A DNA stretch of 64,000 bases. It comes from Methylobacterium sp. SyP6R (GTDB lineage: Bacteria; Pseudomonadota; Alphaproteobacteria; Rhizobiales; Beijerinckiaceae). Below are positions 1-9,622 of this stretch, in pieces. The first letter of the stretch is position 1; each line of letters starts with the position of its first letter. Location of the stretch: the NCBI RefSeq assembly GCF_019216885.1, contig NZ_JAAQRC020000001.1:4188001-4252000 (forward strand). The letters run 5' to 3'. The translations under genes and the position numbers were made by a program. The notes under the pieces were generated by a model, which saw nothing but the letters and a program-made list of their open reading frames with translations, ran no database searches and was not told the origin of the DNA.

Positions 1-635
1 AGGGTGCGCTCCTCCGGCGTGAACCCCCCCTCCGGTCCGATCACAACGGCCAGCGGGACGGCGGCGTTCCCGGGTGCCGCCTGCCGCAACGCCATGACCG
101 GATCGGCGAGCGGCGCGTCCTCGTCGCAGAACACCAGCAGGCGCTCCGGCGCGAGGCCGGCCAGGGCCTGCCCGAGCGGCGTCGCGTCCCGGATCTCCGG
201 CAGGCTCAAGATTCCGCATTGCTCGGCGGCCTCGATCGCGTTGGCCCGCAACTTGTCGAGCTTGATCCGGTCGCCCTGCGTGCGCCGCGTCACCACCGGC
301 TGGATCAGGCTCGCACCCATCTCCACCGCCTTCTGGGCGACGTAGTCGAGGCGGGCGGCCTTGAGCGGGGCGAACAGGTAATGCAGGTCGCCCGGCGGCG
401 TCTGCGGCCGGGTTTGGGCCCGCAGCACCAGGTCCGCCGCCTTGCGGCCGGTGGGCTCGATCTCGGCCCGCCACTCGCCGTCGCGGCCGTTGAACACCAG
501 CACCGGCTCGCCCGCATCGCGCCGCAGCACCGAGAGCAGGTAATTCGCCTGCGCCCGGTCGAGGGTGTGCCGTGCCCCCTCCCGCATCGGGATGTCGAGG
601 AAGAGCCGGGGAGCGTTGAAATCGTAGGCTGCCAT
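1..635 (-). CDS. rsmE: 16S rRNA (uracil(1498)-N(3))-methyltransferase RsmE, 3' part off the left edge
   Basis: RsmE methylates N3 of U1498 in 16S rRNA using S-adenosylmethionine; it is a SPOUT-class (knotted) enzyme. About 211 N-terminal residues are in the window. The N-terminal PUA-like part reads RLFLDIPMREGARHTL then YLLSVLRRDAGEPVLVFNGR, followed by the SPOUT part with QKAVEMGASLIQPVVTRR, then EAAEQCGILSLPEI, and near the edge VVIGPEGGFTPEE, the conserved SAM-binding motif of the family. The ATG at 635 is followed at once by the conserved N-terminus, so the start is fairly safe. The missing C-terminus lies to the left of the window. The family assignment is secure from these motifs. Confidence 0.93.
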   Translation of the reverse strand, partial: MAAYDFNAPRLFLDIPMREGARHTLDRAQANYLLSVLRRDAGEPVLVFNGRDGEWRAEIEPTGRKAADLVLRAQTRPQTPPGDLHYLFAPLKAARLDYVAQKAVEMGASLIQPVVTRRTQGDRIKLDKLRANAIEAAEQCGILSLPEIRDATPLGQALAGLAPERLLVFCDEDAPLADPVMALRQAAPGNAAVPLAVVIGPEGGFTPEERT

Positions 636-893
636 GGCCGCCCTGCTCGCCGAGTCGGGGGCGGGATGTCAATTGCCGGTCCTGTTGCGCCCACCATGTT
701 GCTGGTCTGCAACAGCGAGCGCCGACCGTGGCCGGAGCGCCTGCCATCGGGCGCATCCCGCATGAAGGCGCCACATTCCTGTGCAGAAAGCACGACGAGG
801 CCGGGAGCGGCACGGAATTCTTCACTATGCCGGGCGCGCCGCGAAAGAATGCGGCCAGACGGTTCGGGGCTGACAGCTTTGGGGGGTTGGGAG

Positions 894-1379
894 ATGACTC
901 GCATGCGTGTGACCGTGGCGGCGCTGGCCGGAAGCCTGCTCGGCGCGACGCTCCTCGGCGGGGCCGCCCAGGCCCAGGGCGCCGATTGCTCGGCGATCCA
1001 GAAGACCCTGACCGAGCGCAAGGACATCGTCGGCAAGGTCAACGCCGCCTCCCAGGGCAAGAAGGCGAAGATCACCGCGGCCGCCGCCTGCACCCTGTTC
1101 ACCAAGCTCCAGGCCAACGGCACCGAGGGCCTGAAGTGGATCACCGCCAACAAGGATTGGTGCTCGATCCCGGATTCCTTCGTCGAGGGCTTCAAGGCCG
1201 ATCACGGCCGTGTCTCGACCCTGCGCACCAAGGTCTGCCAGGCGGCGGTGCAGCAGGCGGCGATGGAGAAGAAGGCCCGCGCCATGGCGGCCCAGCAGCA
1301 GCAGGGCGGCGGGGGCGGCGGCCTCCTCGGCGGGCCCGGCCTGACCGGCAGCTTCCGGGTGCCGCAGGGCGCCCTGTGA
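894..1379 (+). CDS. secreted hypothetical protein, Gly-rich C-terminus
   Basis: A 161-residue protein. Residues 1-30 form a signal peptide (MTRMRVTVAALAGSLLGATL, then cleavage near AQAQG). The mature part is helical with conserved-looking cysteines (ADCSAIQ, AAACTLF, KDWCSIPD, TKVCQ), which suggests a periplasmic protein with two disulfides. The tail has a QQQQ run and a poly-Gly segment. An alternative ATG lies three codons downstream (903). It resembles small secreted proteins annotated as hypothetical in Methylobacterium; I know of no function. It ends 40 bases before ubiA. Confidence 0.75.
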   Translation: MTRMRVTVAALAGSLLGATLLGGAAQAQGADCSAIQKTLTERKDIVGKVNAASQGKKAKITAAAACTLFTKLQANGTEGLKWITANKDWCSIPDSFVEGFKADHGRVSTLRTKVCQAAVQQAAMEKKARAMAAQQQQGGGGGGLLGGPGLTGSFRVPQGAL

Positions 1380-1419
1380 GCCCGATGCCGATGACGGCCC
1401 GGGCGACTCACGCCGAGAG

Positions 1420-2361
1420 ATGAATCCAGCCCCCGACCGTCCGGTCGCCGATGCCGTCACCGGGCACTGGGTCGACCGGCACGCCCCCGAGGCGGTCCGG
1501 CCCTACCTGCGGCTCGCCCGCATCGAGCGGCCGATCGGCTGGTGGCTGCTCCTGCTGCCGTGCTGGTGGTCGGCGGCGCTCGCGGCCATCGCGGCGGGGC
1601 GCCCGGGCCCGAGCCTGTGGCACCTCGCCTTGTTCCTGGTCGGCGCGGTCGCCATGCGGGGGGCGGGCTCGACCTACAACGACATCGCCGACCGCGACCT
1701 CGACGCCCGCGTCGAGCGCACGCGCCTGCGGCCGCTGCCCTCCGGGCGTATCCGCGTGCGCCACGCCCTGACCTTCCTGGTGCTGCAGGCGCTGATCGGC
1801 CTTACGGTGCTGCTGCAATTCAACAGGACGGCGATCCTCGTCGGCATCGCCTCGCTCGCGCCCGTCGCCATCTACCCGTTCATGAAGCGGGTGATGCCGG
1901 TGCCGCAAGCCGTGCTCGGCCTTGCCTTCGCTTGGGGCGCGCTGATGGGCTGGGTCGCCCTGTTCGGCCGCCTCGATGCCCCGGCCTACTGGCTCTATGC
2001 CGGCGCCATCGCCTGGGTCATCGGCTACGACACCATCTACGCGGTGCAGGACATCGAGGACGACGAGATCGCCGGCATCAAGTCCTCGGCCCGCTTCTTC
2101 GGCACACGGGTGCGCCTCGCGGTGGCGGGCTGCTTCCTGGCCTGCGTCCTGTTCATCGGCCTTGCCCTGTCGGGGGCCGGGGCCGGGCCGATCGGTCTTG
2201 CCGGTCTCGCGCTGTTTGCCGGCCACCTCGCCTGGCAGGTCGGGCGGCTCGATCCGCGCGACGGCGCGGAGGCGTTGCGGCTGTTCCGCAGCAACCGGGA
2301 TGCGGGGCTGATCCTGTTCTGCGGCCTCACGCTGGACGCGCTCTGGCAAGGCTTGATGTAG
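1420..2361 (+). CDS. ubiA: 4-hydroxybenzoate polyprenyltransferase UbiA
   Basis: An integral membrane prenyltransferase that attaches the polyprenyl tail to 4-hydroxybenzoate in ubiquinone synthesis. The protein has 313 residues, normal for the family, with multiple hydrophobic segments. Both Asp-rich Mg-diphosphate motifs are visible: the first in STYNDIADRDLDARVERT (NDxxDxxxD) at about residues 87-104, the second in GYDTIYAVQDIEDDE at about 200-215. The N-terminal LARIERPIGWWLLLLPCWW is also typical. Ubiquinone made by this pathway is the natural acceptor for the Mqo, PoxB and CydAB proteins encoded downstream, although these genes are not in one operon. Confidence 0.95.
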   Translation: MNPAPDRPVADAVTGHWVDRHAPEAVRPYLRLARIERPIGWWLLLLPCWWSAALAAIAAGRPGPSLWHLALFLVGAVAMRGAGSTYNDIADRDLDARVERTRLRPLPSGRIRVRHALTFLVLQALIGLTVLLQFNRTAILVGIASLAPVAIYPFMKRVMPVPQAVLGLAFAWGALMGWVALFGRLDAPAYWLYAGAIAWVIGYDTIYAVQDIEDDEIAGIKSSARFFGTRVRLAVAGCFLACVLFIGLALSGAGAGPIGLAGLALFAGHLAWQVGRLDPRDGAEALRLFRSNRDAGLILFCGLTLDALWQGLM

Positions 2362-2374
2362 CCGTCGGGAGCGC

Positions 2375-2977
2375 TCAGACGCTCCCGCCCTCGGTCATCA
2401 GCGCCTCGTCGCGGTAGACCAGCGGGCGCAGCGGCAGGCGGCCGGTCTTGCGGCGGGTGAGGAAGCGCGGCCGGCGGTGGTTCAGCAGCCCGTGCCGGCG
2501 GCGGATCCGCACCGCGCCGAGCTTCACCCGGCCGAGCTGCTCGCCCATCGGGGAGACCGCGCCGTCCTCCTGGATCACCACCAGGGGCAGGCCCGATTCG
2601 GCACCGAGCCGGCGCCACACCGCCACCACCTCGTCGTCGCCGTAGAGGCCGAGCCGCATCAGCGGGTCGCCGCTGCGGTCGAGCACCATCACGGCGAAGC
2701 GGTCCTCGCCGGCGGCGTCGCTGGCATCGCCGTCGAGGCACAGCGCGAGGCTGCCGGCGGTGCTGGCGCCCGGCATGCGGCCGATCATCGGAAGCGCCGT
2801 CGGCTCGGCCTGGACAGGGCCGCGATGGATGACGGGGAGCCCGACATCGCGACGGGCGGCGCTGCTGCTCGAAGACCGGCTGTTCGACGAAGGGAATCTG
2901 GTGATCATGGTTCTGCTCGACGCCCTGTCCGCGTGAGGCGGCGACCTCTGTCGTGTCGTCCGCTGTTGATCCGACAT
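2375..2977 (-). CDS. DUF6101 family protein
   Basis: A 200-residue protein, convergent with ubiA with 13 bases between stops. The recognisable part is the C-terminal two thirds (SLALCLDGDASDAAGEDRF, then RMGLYGDDEVVAVWRR-like and RVKLGAVRIRRRHGLLNHRR, RFLTRRKTGRLP), which I associate with the DUF6101 family restricted to Hyphomicrobiales. The function is unknown. The N-terminal 45 residues are low-complexity, Ser/Arg-rich. The start is uncertain: ATG at 2977 gives 200 residues, ATG at 2908 gives 177; neither has a strong ribosome binding site. Confidence 0.72.
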   Translation of the reverse strand: MSDQQRTTRQRSPPHADRASSRTMITRFPSSNSRSSSSSAARRDVGLPVIHRGPVQAEPTALPMIGRMPGASTAGSLALCLDGDASDAAGEDRFAVMVLDRSGDPLMRLGLYGDDEVVAVWRRLGAESGLPLVVIQEDGAVSPMGEQLGRVKLGAVRIRRRHGLLNHRRPRFLTRRKTGRLPLRPLVYRDEALMTEGGSV

Positions 2978-3286
2978 TGGACCCGCACCGCCTCAGAACG
3001 CCTTAAAAGGCAGCGTTAAGCGATAGTTGGCGCGGCACAGATGAGCCGAATGCTCAACGGATCCTTGTCGCGACCCGATTCATTTATCGTTCACCGCCAG
3101 TACAAGGCAGAGCCGCGGAGTGAAACGGTTCGATAAGACGATGCGGCATCGCCATCACCGGGCGCGCCGCGACGAATCCTTGTGGCGCCCGGTGCCGGAG
3201 CCTACAACGAAGGAAATCCCGCTTCGGCTCGACCCGTGCCCGCCGCGGGGCGCCGGGCACTCCCCTCGAATCAGCGGCGGCCCTTC
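2978..3286. other. intergenic region between two divergent genes
   Basis: This 309-base stretch separates the DUF6101 gene (minus) and the cysQ-like gene (plus) and should hold both promoters. The AT-richer part near 3060-3115 is the most likely promoter area. I see no clear gene, RNA or repeat in it. Confidence 0.4.
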
Positions 3287-4099
3287 ATGCCTCTCTCCGA
3301 CGACCTGCGTCCTCTCCTGCCTCAGGTCAGGGCGATCATCCGCGAGGCCGCCCTCCTGGCGCTGCCGTATTTCCGGCAGGGCGAACGCACCTCTGCCCGG
3401 GTCTGGAACAAGGCCGGCGGCTCGCCGGTGACGGAAGCCGACGTGACGGTGGACACCTTCCTGAAGGTGCGCCTGAGCGAGCTGATCCCCGGCGCCGCCT
3501 GGCTCTCGGAGGAGACCCGCGACGATCCGGTCCGCCTCTCCCACGATCTGGTCTGGATCGTCGATCCGATCGACGGCACCCGCGCCTTCCTGTCCGGCGA
3601 TCCCGACTGGTCGATCGCCGTGGCCCTGCTCGCGAACGGCCAGCCGGTCCTCGGTCACGTCGCCGCGCCGGTCACCGCGACCCTCTACGAGGCCGTGGCC
3701 GGGGAGGGGGCCACCAAGGACGGCGTGCCGATCCGGGTCTCGGCCCAGGCGGCCATGGCGGGGGCCCGCGTCACCGGCCCGAAGCCGATGGCCGACCGGC
3801 TCGAGCGCCAGCTCGGCCTCGGCGGGACCCCGGGCGCGCTGGTGCGGCTGCCGCGGATCCCCTCGCTCGCCCTGCGCCTGGTGCGGGTGGCGGAGGGCCT
3901 CGTCGATGTCGGGCTGGTCTCGTCGGATGCCCGGGACTGGGACCTCGCCGGGGCCGACCTCATCCTGCGCGAGGCCGGCGGCGCCGTGCTCGGCCTCGAC
4001 GGGCAGGCCCCGGTCTACAACCGGCGCGACCCGATCCATGGCGAGCTCGTCGCCCTGCCGCAGGCGTTGCGGGAGGCGGTGCTGGCGGGGCTTGCCTGA
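3287..4099 (+). CDS. cysQ: inositol monophosphatase family phosphatase, probably 3'(2'),5'-bisphosphate nucleotidase CysQ
   Basis: A 270-residue Mg-dependent phosphatase. All family signatures are present: WLSEETRDDP (metal-binding Glu pair, about residues 65-75), WIVDPIDGTRAFLSGDPDWS (DPIDGT motif) and ARDWDLAGADLILREAGG (the C-terminal WD motif). CysQ removes the 3'-phosphate from adenosine 3',5'-bisphosphate made during sulfate assimilation; the RAFLSG extension after DPIDGT and the length suit CysQ or a histidinol-phosphatase/IMPase paralogue equally well, so substrate is inferred. The ATG at 3287 is preferred to the in-frame ATG at 3182 because the family N-terminus begins only after it. 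Confidence 0.82.
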   Translation: MPLSDDLRPLLPQVRAIIREAALLALPYFRQGERTSARVWNKAGGSPVTEADVTVDTFLKVRLSELIPGAAWLSEETRDDPVRLSHDLVWIVDPIDGTRAFLSGDPDWSIAVALLANGQPVLGHVAAPVTATLYEAVAGEGATKDGVPIRVSAQAAMAGARVTGPKPMADRLERQLGLGGTPGALVRLPRIPSLALRLVRVAEGLVDVGLVSSDARDWDLAGADLILREAGGAVLGLDGQAPVYNRRDPIHGELVALPQALREAVLAGLA

Positions 4100-4145
4100 A
4101 TGGCGGCGGCCGTCAGGCCACGCGTGGAAGTCTCCAGGTAGAATT

Positions 4146-4365
4146 GAGGCACGGGCTCCCCCCCTTTCCCCGCGGACGGGGAGAGGGTTGCGTCCCCGTC
4201 CAGGGGATGCGGCAAGCCCGAAGGGCGAGGGTGAGGGGGGGGCCCGGACGAGACTCCGCCGGCACCACCCCCTCACCCTCGCTCCGGCTTTCGCCTGCGC
4301 TCCTTTCGCACCCGGCAAGGGGTGGCGAAAGCCTCTCCCCGCCCGCGGGGACAGGAGCAGACCAG
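4146..4365. repeat. large imperfect inverted repeat (family F)
   Basis: The space between cysQ and fumC (4100-4610) carries no gene. Its centre is a long imperfect palindrome: a left arm with a C-run, CCCCGCGGACGGGGAGAGGG and an AAGGGCGAGGGTGAGGGG segment, and a right arm with CCCCTCACCCTCGCTCC and CTCTCCCCGCCCGCGGGG in mirror order. This is the form of a dispersed intergenic repeat found in many high-G+C alphaproteobacteria. No second copy was seen in this window. Positions 4480-4560 are AT-richer and may hold the fumC promoter. Confidence 0.7.
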
Positions 4366-4610
4366 CACCTTTTCCTTTTCCCGATCGCCCTTCGCCAGTC
4401 GCGCTCATGCGGTTTGCCGGCGCAGAACGGTCGTGGAGCGGTCTCCCGCGTCGCAGTCGCGGCATCCGGCCGTTTCAAATGTTAAAGCCAAGCCGCGTAT
4501 CTGCATCAATATATCCAAAACTCCATCAGATCATTCAAGAAGGCCGGCGCCGGCCGGTCTAGTTGGCGTGCAGCGCGTACCTCACCCTCGATTTCTCGCG
4601 CGGAGGCACG

Positions 4611-6095
4611 ATGACAGCGAACGAAGCGGGCGACATCCCGGTCTCGCAGGAAATCCCGCCGGTCCTGCAGGAGGTCCCGATCGGCCTGGCCGAGACCGGC
4701 ACGCGGACCGAGTTCGATTCGATGGGCCGGGTCGAGGTGCCGGCCAATCGCTACTGGGGGGCGCAGACCGAGCGTTCGCTGCACCATTTCGACATCGGCG
4801 GCGACCGGATGCCGAAGGCGGTCTACCACGCCTACGGGACGGTCAAGAAGGCCTGCGCCCTCGTCAATGCCGCGGCGGGCCGCCTGCCGGGCTGGAAGCG
4901 CGATGCGATCGTGCGGGCCGCCGACGAGACCATCGCGGGGGCGCTCGACGCGCATTACCCGCTCTTCGTCTGGCAGACCGGGTCCGGCACCCAGTCCAAC
5001 ATGAACGTCAACGAGGTGATCGCCAACCGGGCGATCCAGCTCCTCGGCGGGCGTCTCGGCAGCCAGCAGCCGATCGGCCCCAACGACGACGTCAATATGG
5101 GCCAGTCGTCGAACGACACCTTCCCGACCGCGATGCACGTCGCCACGGTCGAGGCGATCGATGCGCTCCTCTTGCCGCAGGTCGGCCGCCTGGCCGAAAC
5201 GATCGAAGCCAAGGCCGATGGCTGGATGGACGTGGTCAAGATCGGCCGCACCCATCTCGAGGACGCGGTGCCGCTCACCGTCGGCCAGGAATGGCACGGC
5301 TGGGCCGGGCAGATCCGCGCCGCGCTGGCCGAGATCGAGCGCAGCCGGGAAGGGCTCTATGAACTGGCGGTCGGCGGCACCGCGGTCGGCACCGGGCTCA
5401 ACGCGCCGGCGGGCTTCGCCGCCGCGGTGGCGAAGACGATCGCCGAGCTCACGGGCAAGCCCTTCGTGACCGCGCCGAACAAGTTCGCCGCGCAAGGCTC
5501 CCTCGACCCGATGGTGCGGGCGCATGCCGGTCTGCGCGGCCTCGCCGTGGCGCTGATGAAGGTCGCCAACGACATGCGCTGGCTCGCCTCGGGCCCGCGC
5601 TGCGGCCTCGGCGAACTGATCCTGCCGTCGAACGAGCCGGGCTCGTCGATCATGCCCGGCAAGGTCAACCCGACCCAGTGCGAGGCGATGGTGATGATCG
5701 CCATCCAGGTCCTCGGCAACGATGCCGCCGTGGCCTTCGCGGGCAGCCAGGGCAATTTCGAACTGAACGCCATGCGCCCGGTCATCATCAGCAACGTCCT
5801 GCACTCGATCCGCATCCTGGCCGATGGCTGCGCCCGGTTCCGCGAATTCTCGGTCGAGGGGACGGAGCTGAACCGGGAGCGGATCGCGGCCTATGTCGAG
5901 GGCAGCGTGATGCTGGTCACCGCGCTCTCGCCGGTGATCGGCTACCAGAACGCCGCCCACATCGCCGAGAAGGCGATCGCCGACGGCACCACGCTGCGCG
6001 AGGCGGCGCTCGCCTCCGGCAAGGTCGACGCGGCGCTGTTCGACGGGACGATCCGGCCGCTCGACATGGTGGGGCGGGGTCTCGCGGGCGCGTGA
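4611..6095 (+). CDS. fumC: fumarate hydratase, class II
   Basis: A 494-residue enzyme that interconverts fumarate and (S)-malate in the TCA cycle. The lyase-1 superfamily signature [15 protein letters not shown] is present at about residue 346, with the class II motifs [26 protein letters not shown] and [16 protein letters not shown] in order. The N-terminus carries about 35 residues more than E. coli FumC before [14 protein letters not shown]. The start at 4611 has GGAGG nine to thirteen bases upstream; an upstream in-frame ATG at 4563 has none. Its product, malate, is the substrate of Mqo encoded 0.7 kb downstream. Confidence 0.96.
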   Translation: MTANEAGDIPVSQEIPPVLQEVPIGLAETGTRTEFDSMGRVEVPANRYWGAQTERSLHHFDIGGDRMPKAVYHAYGTVKKACALVNAAAGRLPGWKRDAIVRAADETIAGALDAHYPLFVWQTGSGTQSNMNVNEVIANRAIQLLGGRLGSQQPIGPNDDVNMGQSSNDTFPTAMHVATVEAIDALLLPQVGRLAETIEAKADGWMDVVKIGRTHLEDAVPLTVGQEWHGWAGQIRAALAEIERSREGLYELAVGGTAVGTGLNAPAGFAAAVAKTIAELTGKPFVTAPNKFAAQGSLDPMVRAHAGLRGLAVALMKVANDMRWLASGPRCGLGELILPSNEPGSSIMPGKVNPTQCEAMVMIAIQVLGNDAAVAFAGSQGNFELNAMRPVIISNVLHSIRILADGCARFREFSVEGTELNRERIAAYVEGSVMLVTALSPVIGYQNAAHIAEKAIADGTTLREAALASGKVDAALFDGTIRPLDMVGRGLAGA

Positions 6096-6150
6096 CCTTC
6101 GGTCGAGGGCATCTGCTTCGATCGAGAATTCCAGGCCATCCGCGACCTTG

Positions 6151-6275
6151 TCCTGAGGTGCGAGCGAAGCGAGCCTCGAAGGAGGGCTCCGGATATCCCA
6201 GAGACCTCTGGAGTCCTGCTTCGAGGTCGGTCGATCTTCGATCGTATGCGATCTGCGATAGCCGACACCTCAGGA
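6151..6275. repeat. palindromic repeat family D, copy 1
   Basis: In the 314-base space between fumC and the cupin gene. The ends are inverted repeats TCCTGAGGTG (6151-6160) and CACCTCAGGA (6266-6275), with inner mirrored segments around CCTCGAAGGAGGGCTCC and GGAGTCCTGCTTCGAGG. A second copy lies at 42111-43161, where it is split by an insertion sequence. It could form a long hairpin in RNA after fumC. The AT-rich stretch 6290-6350 after it probably holds the cupin promoter. Confidence 0.8.
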
Positions 6276-6409
6276 CGGGATTGCGGGTGTGATGATAAAG
6301 GTATCGTCGATGTTGGTATCGCAATAATAATTCGTATTTTTATTTAAGACATCTGAGATTGCGAACGAGACGAACGACACCCGTCGACCACCCTCCAAGG
6401 AGAGGCACG

Positions 6410-6805
6410 ATGATCCGTTGCGTCAGGATGTGGACCGGTCCCGACGGCGATTCCCTGTTCGAGGAAGGAACGATCGCGCTCGACGAGGGCGAGCGCGGCG
6501 ACCTGATCGGTGCAGGCGTCGCCGCGAAGGAAATCTCGTTCCGGGAGACCGGTTCTGGCGGGTCCTTCGCCTGGCACCAGGACCCGGTGCCGCGCTTCGT
6601 GCTCACCCTGTCGGGCACGCTCGAATTCGAGACCAAGTCCGGCCGGACCTTCACCATCCGCCCCGGCGACGTGCTGCTCGCTGAGGACAACAGCGGCTCC
6701 GGCCACCGCTGGCGGCTGATCGGCGACGAGCCCTGGCGGCGCGCCTACGTCGTCTACGAGGACGGGGCCGCGCTCCCGTTCACGCCCGCCGTCCGCAACG
6801 ATTGA
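6410..6805 (+). CDS. small cupin-domain protein
   Basis: A 131-residue single-domain cupin. The barrel is visible from residue 45: SFAWHQDPVPRFVLTLSGTL is the first cupin motif with few metal ligands, and FTIRPGDVLLAEDNSGSGHRW is the second with its PGD turn and His. Such proteins are usually annotated only as cupin-domain containing; no substrate can be assigned. ATG at 6410 has AAGGAGAGG just upstream, which decides the start. It lies 13 bases before mqo, so it is probably cotranscribed with it. Confidence 0.8.
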   Translation: MIRCVRMWTGPDGDSLFEEGTIALDEGERGDLIGAGVAAKEISFRETGSGGSFAWHQDPVPRFVLTLSGTLEFETKSGRTFTIRPGDVLLAEDNSGSGHRWRLIGDEPWRRAYVVYEDGAALPFTPAVRND

Positions 6806-6818
6806 GCGCGAGGGGATC

Positions 6819-8315
6819 ATGGCCTTTCATCCCAACGACAATCCCGACATCGTCCTGATCGGGGCCGGGATCATGAGCGCGACCCTCGGTACCGTGCTCA
6901 AGGAACTCGATCCTGCGCTCACCGTGGCGATGATCGAGCGGCTCGGCGACTGCGCCCGGGAGAGCTCGGAGGCCTGGAACAATGCCGGCACCGGCCACGC
7001 CGCCAATTGCGAACTGAACTACACGCCCCAGCGGCCGGACGGCTCGGTCGACATCGCCAAGGCCCTCGAAGTCAACACCGAGTTCGACCTGTCGCGCCAG
7101 CTCTGGGCCCATCTCGTGAGGAAGGGCGCCATCCCCGATCCGCGCGCCTTCCTGCATCCCTGCCCGCATATGAGCTTCGTCTGGGGCCGGGAGAATGTGG
7201 ACTTCCTGCGCACCCGCTACCGGGAGATGTCGGCGCATCATTGCTACCACGGCATGGACTACAGCGAGGACCGGGCGACGATCGCCGCCTGGGCGCCGCT
7301 CGTCATGGAGGGGCGCGAGCCCGGCCAGCCGGTAGCGGCGACCCGGATCGTCACCGGCACCGACGTCGATTACGGTGCGCTCACCCATCTGCTGGTGGCG
7401 CAGCTCTCGGCCCAGGACGGGTTCTCGGTCCATTACGACCGCGAGGTCGTGGGGCTCGACCGGGAGCCGGACGGGCGCTGGCGGGTGACCGTCACGGATA
7501 CCTACGACGGCACGCAGGAGATCCTGCGGGCGAAGTTCGTCTTCATCGGTGCGGGCGGAGCCGCCCTCGACCTCCTGCAGACATCCGGCATCCCGGAGGG
7601 GAGGGGCTATGGCGGCTTCCCGGTGAGCGGGATCTGGCTGCGCTGCGACTCTGATGCGGTCTCGCGGCGCCACCACGCCAAGGTCTACGGCAAGGCCGCC
7701 AGCGGCTCGCCGCCGATGTCGGTCCCCCATCTCGACACGCGGGTGATCGGCGGCAAGACCTCGCTGCTGTTCGGCCCCTATGCAGGCTTCTCGTCGAAGT
7801 TCCTCAAGCACGGCTCGGTGACCGATCTCTTCCGCTCGATCACGCCCGGGAACGTCGTGCCGCTCCTCGAGGTCGCCAAGGACAACGTGGCGCTGACCGA
7901 GTACCTGATCGGGCAGGTGCTGCAGAGCGCGCACCACCAGTTCGCGACCTTGCAGCAATTCTTCCCGCAGGCCCGCCGCGGCGACTGGCGGGAGGCGGTG
8001 GCCGGCCAGCGGGTGCAGATCATCAAGCCGGATCCGGAGCGGGGCGGCGTGCTCGAATTCGGCACCGAACTCGTCTCGGCACAGGACCGCTCCCTCGTCG
8101 CGCTGCTCGGCGCCTCGCCCGGGGCGTCGACGGCGGCCTCCATCGCCATCGCGGTGCTGGAGCGCTGCTTTCCCGACCGCCTTAGCGGGGACGGTTGGCT
8201 GCCGGCGCTCGAACGCATGATCCCCACCTACGGCATCGACCTCAAGGTCGATGCCGAGGCCTGCCGGCGCAGCCGTGCGGAGACCGCCGCCCTGCTGCGC
8301 ATCGAGAATGTCTGA
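6819..8315 (+). CDS. mqo: malate:quinone oxidoreductase
   Basis: A 498-residue FAD-dependent peripheral membrane enzyme that oxidises malate to oxaloacetate and passes electrons to quinone. The N-terminal Rossmann motif DIVLIGAGIMSATLGTVLKE is the Mqo form of GxGxxG; next come NNAGTGHAANCELNYTP, then FIGAGGAALDLLQ, FGPYAGFSSKFLK, and the C-terminal LLGASPGASTA, all hallmarks of the family. Length is normal. It sits close behind fumC and the cupin. With UbiA (quinone) and the bd oxidase downstream it can feed electrons to oxygen. Confidence 0.96.
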   Translation: MAFHPNDNPDIVLIGAGIMSATLGTVLKELDPALTVAMIERLGDCARESSEAWNNAGTGHAANCELNYTPQRPDGSVDIAKALEVNTEFDLSRQLWAHLVRKGAIPDPRAFLHPCPHMSFVWGRENVDFLRTRYREMSAHHCYHGMDYSEDRATIAAWAPLVMEGREPGQPVAATRIVTGTDVDYGALTHLLVAQLSAQDGFSVHYDREVVGLDREPDGRWRVTVTDTYDGTQEILRAKFVFIGAGGAALDLLQTSGIPEGRGYGGFPVSGIWLRCDSDAVSRRHHAKVYGKAASGSPPMSVPHLDTRVIGGKTSLLFGPYAGFSSKFLKHGSVTDLFRSITPGNVVPLLEVAKDNVALTEYLIGQVLQSAHHQFATLQQFFPQARRGDWREAVAGQRVQIIKPDPERGGVLEFGTELVSAQDRSLVALLGASPGASTAASIAIAVLERCFPDRLSGDGWLPALERMIPTYGIDLKVDAEACRRSRAETAALLRIENV

Positions 8316-8323
8316 GCGCGAGA

Positions 8324-9622
8324 ATGTCTGAGGGAATGTCCGATGCCGCGGCCGGCCGGGTGGCCGGAACGGGCCTCGAGGCCTTCGCCCGCCTCGCCCT
8401 GCGGCTCGGGCGGCTCCTCCTCGCCAGCGGGTCCGACGCCGACCACGTCGTCGCGCGGATCGAGGCCGTCGCCGCCCGGCGCGGGATCGTCGCCCAGGTC
8501 TTCGCCGGCAGCGAGCGGCTGCTGCTCACGGTCGAGGCCGGCGGCGCCTTCCGCACCCGGATCGGGCACGCGCTGCCCGGCGGCGGGGTCGATCTGGGGC
8601 GCCTGTCGGCGCTGGAGCGCATCCTGGACGATCTCGCGGCCGGCGCAATCGACCTCGTCGAGGCCGGGAGCCGGGCCGATGCGGTCGAGGCTGCAGCCCC
8701 GACCTATCCGGCCTGGCTGGTGGTGGCCGCGGTGGCGACCACGACCGCCTGCCTCGCCCGGCTGTTCGAGGCCGCCTGGACTGTGGTCGCGGCGGCCTTG
8801 GCGGCCGGGATCGTCAACACGCTCCTGCGCCGCGCCTTCGCGGCCCGGCACCTCAACCCGATCGCCGCCGCCTTCCTCACCGCCGCGGCGAGCGGGCTCA
8901 CGGGCGCGCTCCTCCTGAAGCTCGTCCCCGGCGCCTCTCCGGCTTTGTGCCTGGCGGCGGCCGGGATGATCCTGGTGCCGGGCGTGCCGCTGATCAACGC
9001 GATCGACGACCTCGCCCATGGCCATGCGGGGATCGGCCTCGCGCGGCTCGCCACCGGGACGGTCACGATCCTGGCGATCGGCTTCGGGCTTTTCTTCGCA
9101 GCCTCGCTCGCGGGCGATGCCCTGCCGGTGGCGGCGGGCGGCGGGCGTCTTCCCGTGCCGGAGGACGCCCTGGTCTCGGGCCTCGCGGCGATCGGCTACG
9201 GGCTGCTCTTCGGCGTACCGCCCCGCGCCCTGCCGGCCTGCGTGATCTGCGGGATCGCCGGCCATGGCGGCCGCACGGCGCTCGCCGTCACCGGCCTCGA
9301 CCTCGCCGCCGCCACCCTGGCGGCCTCCGCGCTCGTCGGCCTCCTCGCCACGGGCCTTGCGGAACGCCTGTCGTTGCCCTGGACCACCTTCGCGTTCCCG
9401 GGCGTCGTCGCGATGATCCCCGGCTCCTACGCCTTCCGGGCCGCAACCGGCGCCCTCGCGGTGATGGAACAGGGAGCCGCCGCACCCCCCGGCCTCGTGG
9501 CGGAGACGCTCGGCCTCGCGGTCGCCGCCATGGTCATGACCGCCGCAGTGGGGAGTGGCCTCCTCCTCGCCGTCTCGGCGCGGCGGCTCCTCGGGAACCG
9601 GCGCCGTCACGCCCGCGGGTGA
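8324..9622 (+). CDS. threonine/serine exporter (ThrE) family membrane protein
   Basis: A 432-residue protein with the two-part layout of the ThrE family: a soluble N-terminal domain (LALRLGRLLLASGSDADHV, about residues 20-140, formerly DUF1212) with a likely hydrolase-like fold, then about ten hydrophobic segments. The conserved NPIAAAFLTAAASG and MILVPGVPLINAIDDLAHGH motifs are clear. In bacteria that have one, ThrE exports threonine and serine; the substrate here is inferred. The starts at 8324 and 8336 are both possible. A short direct repeat, GAGAATGTCTGAG, spans the mqo stop and this start region (8304-8331). Confidence 0.85.
   Translation: MSEGMSDAAAGRVAGTGLEAFARLALRLGRLLLASGSDADHVVARIEAVAARRGIVAQVFAGSERLLLTVEAGGAFRTRIGHALPGGGVDLGRLSALERILDDLAAGAIDLVEAGSRADAVEAAAPTYPAWLVVAAVATTTACLARLFEAAWTVVAAALAAGIVNTLLRRAFAARHLNPIAAAFLTAAASGLTGALLLKLVPGASPALCLAAAGMILVPGVPLINAIDDLAHGHAGIGLARLATGTVTILAIGFGLFFAASLAGDALPVAAGGGRLPVPEDALVSGLAAIGYGLLFGVPPRALPACVICGIAGHGGRTALAVTGLDLAAATLAASALVGLLATGLAERLSLPWTTFAFPGVVAMIPGSYAFRAATGALAVMEQGAAAPPGLVAETLGLAVAAMVMTAAVGSGLLLAVSARRLLGNRRRHARG

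Noticed and set aside
305..1195. A 296-codon minus-strand frame overlapping rsmE and the secreted protein gene.
   Set aside because: It is out of frame with rsmE, whose motifs are in another frame, and crosses the intergenic region.
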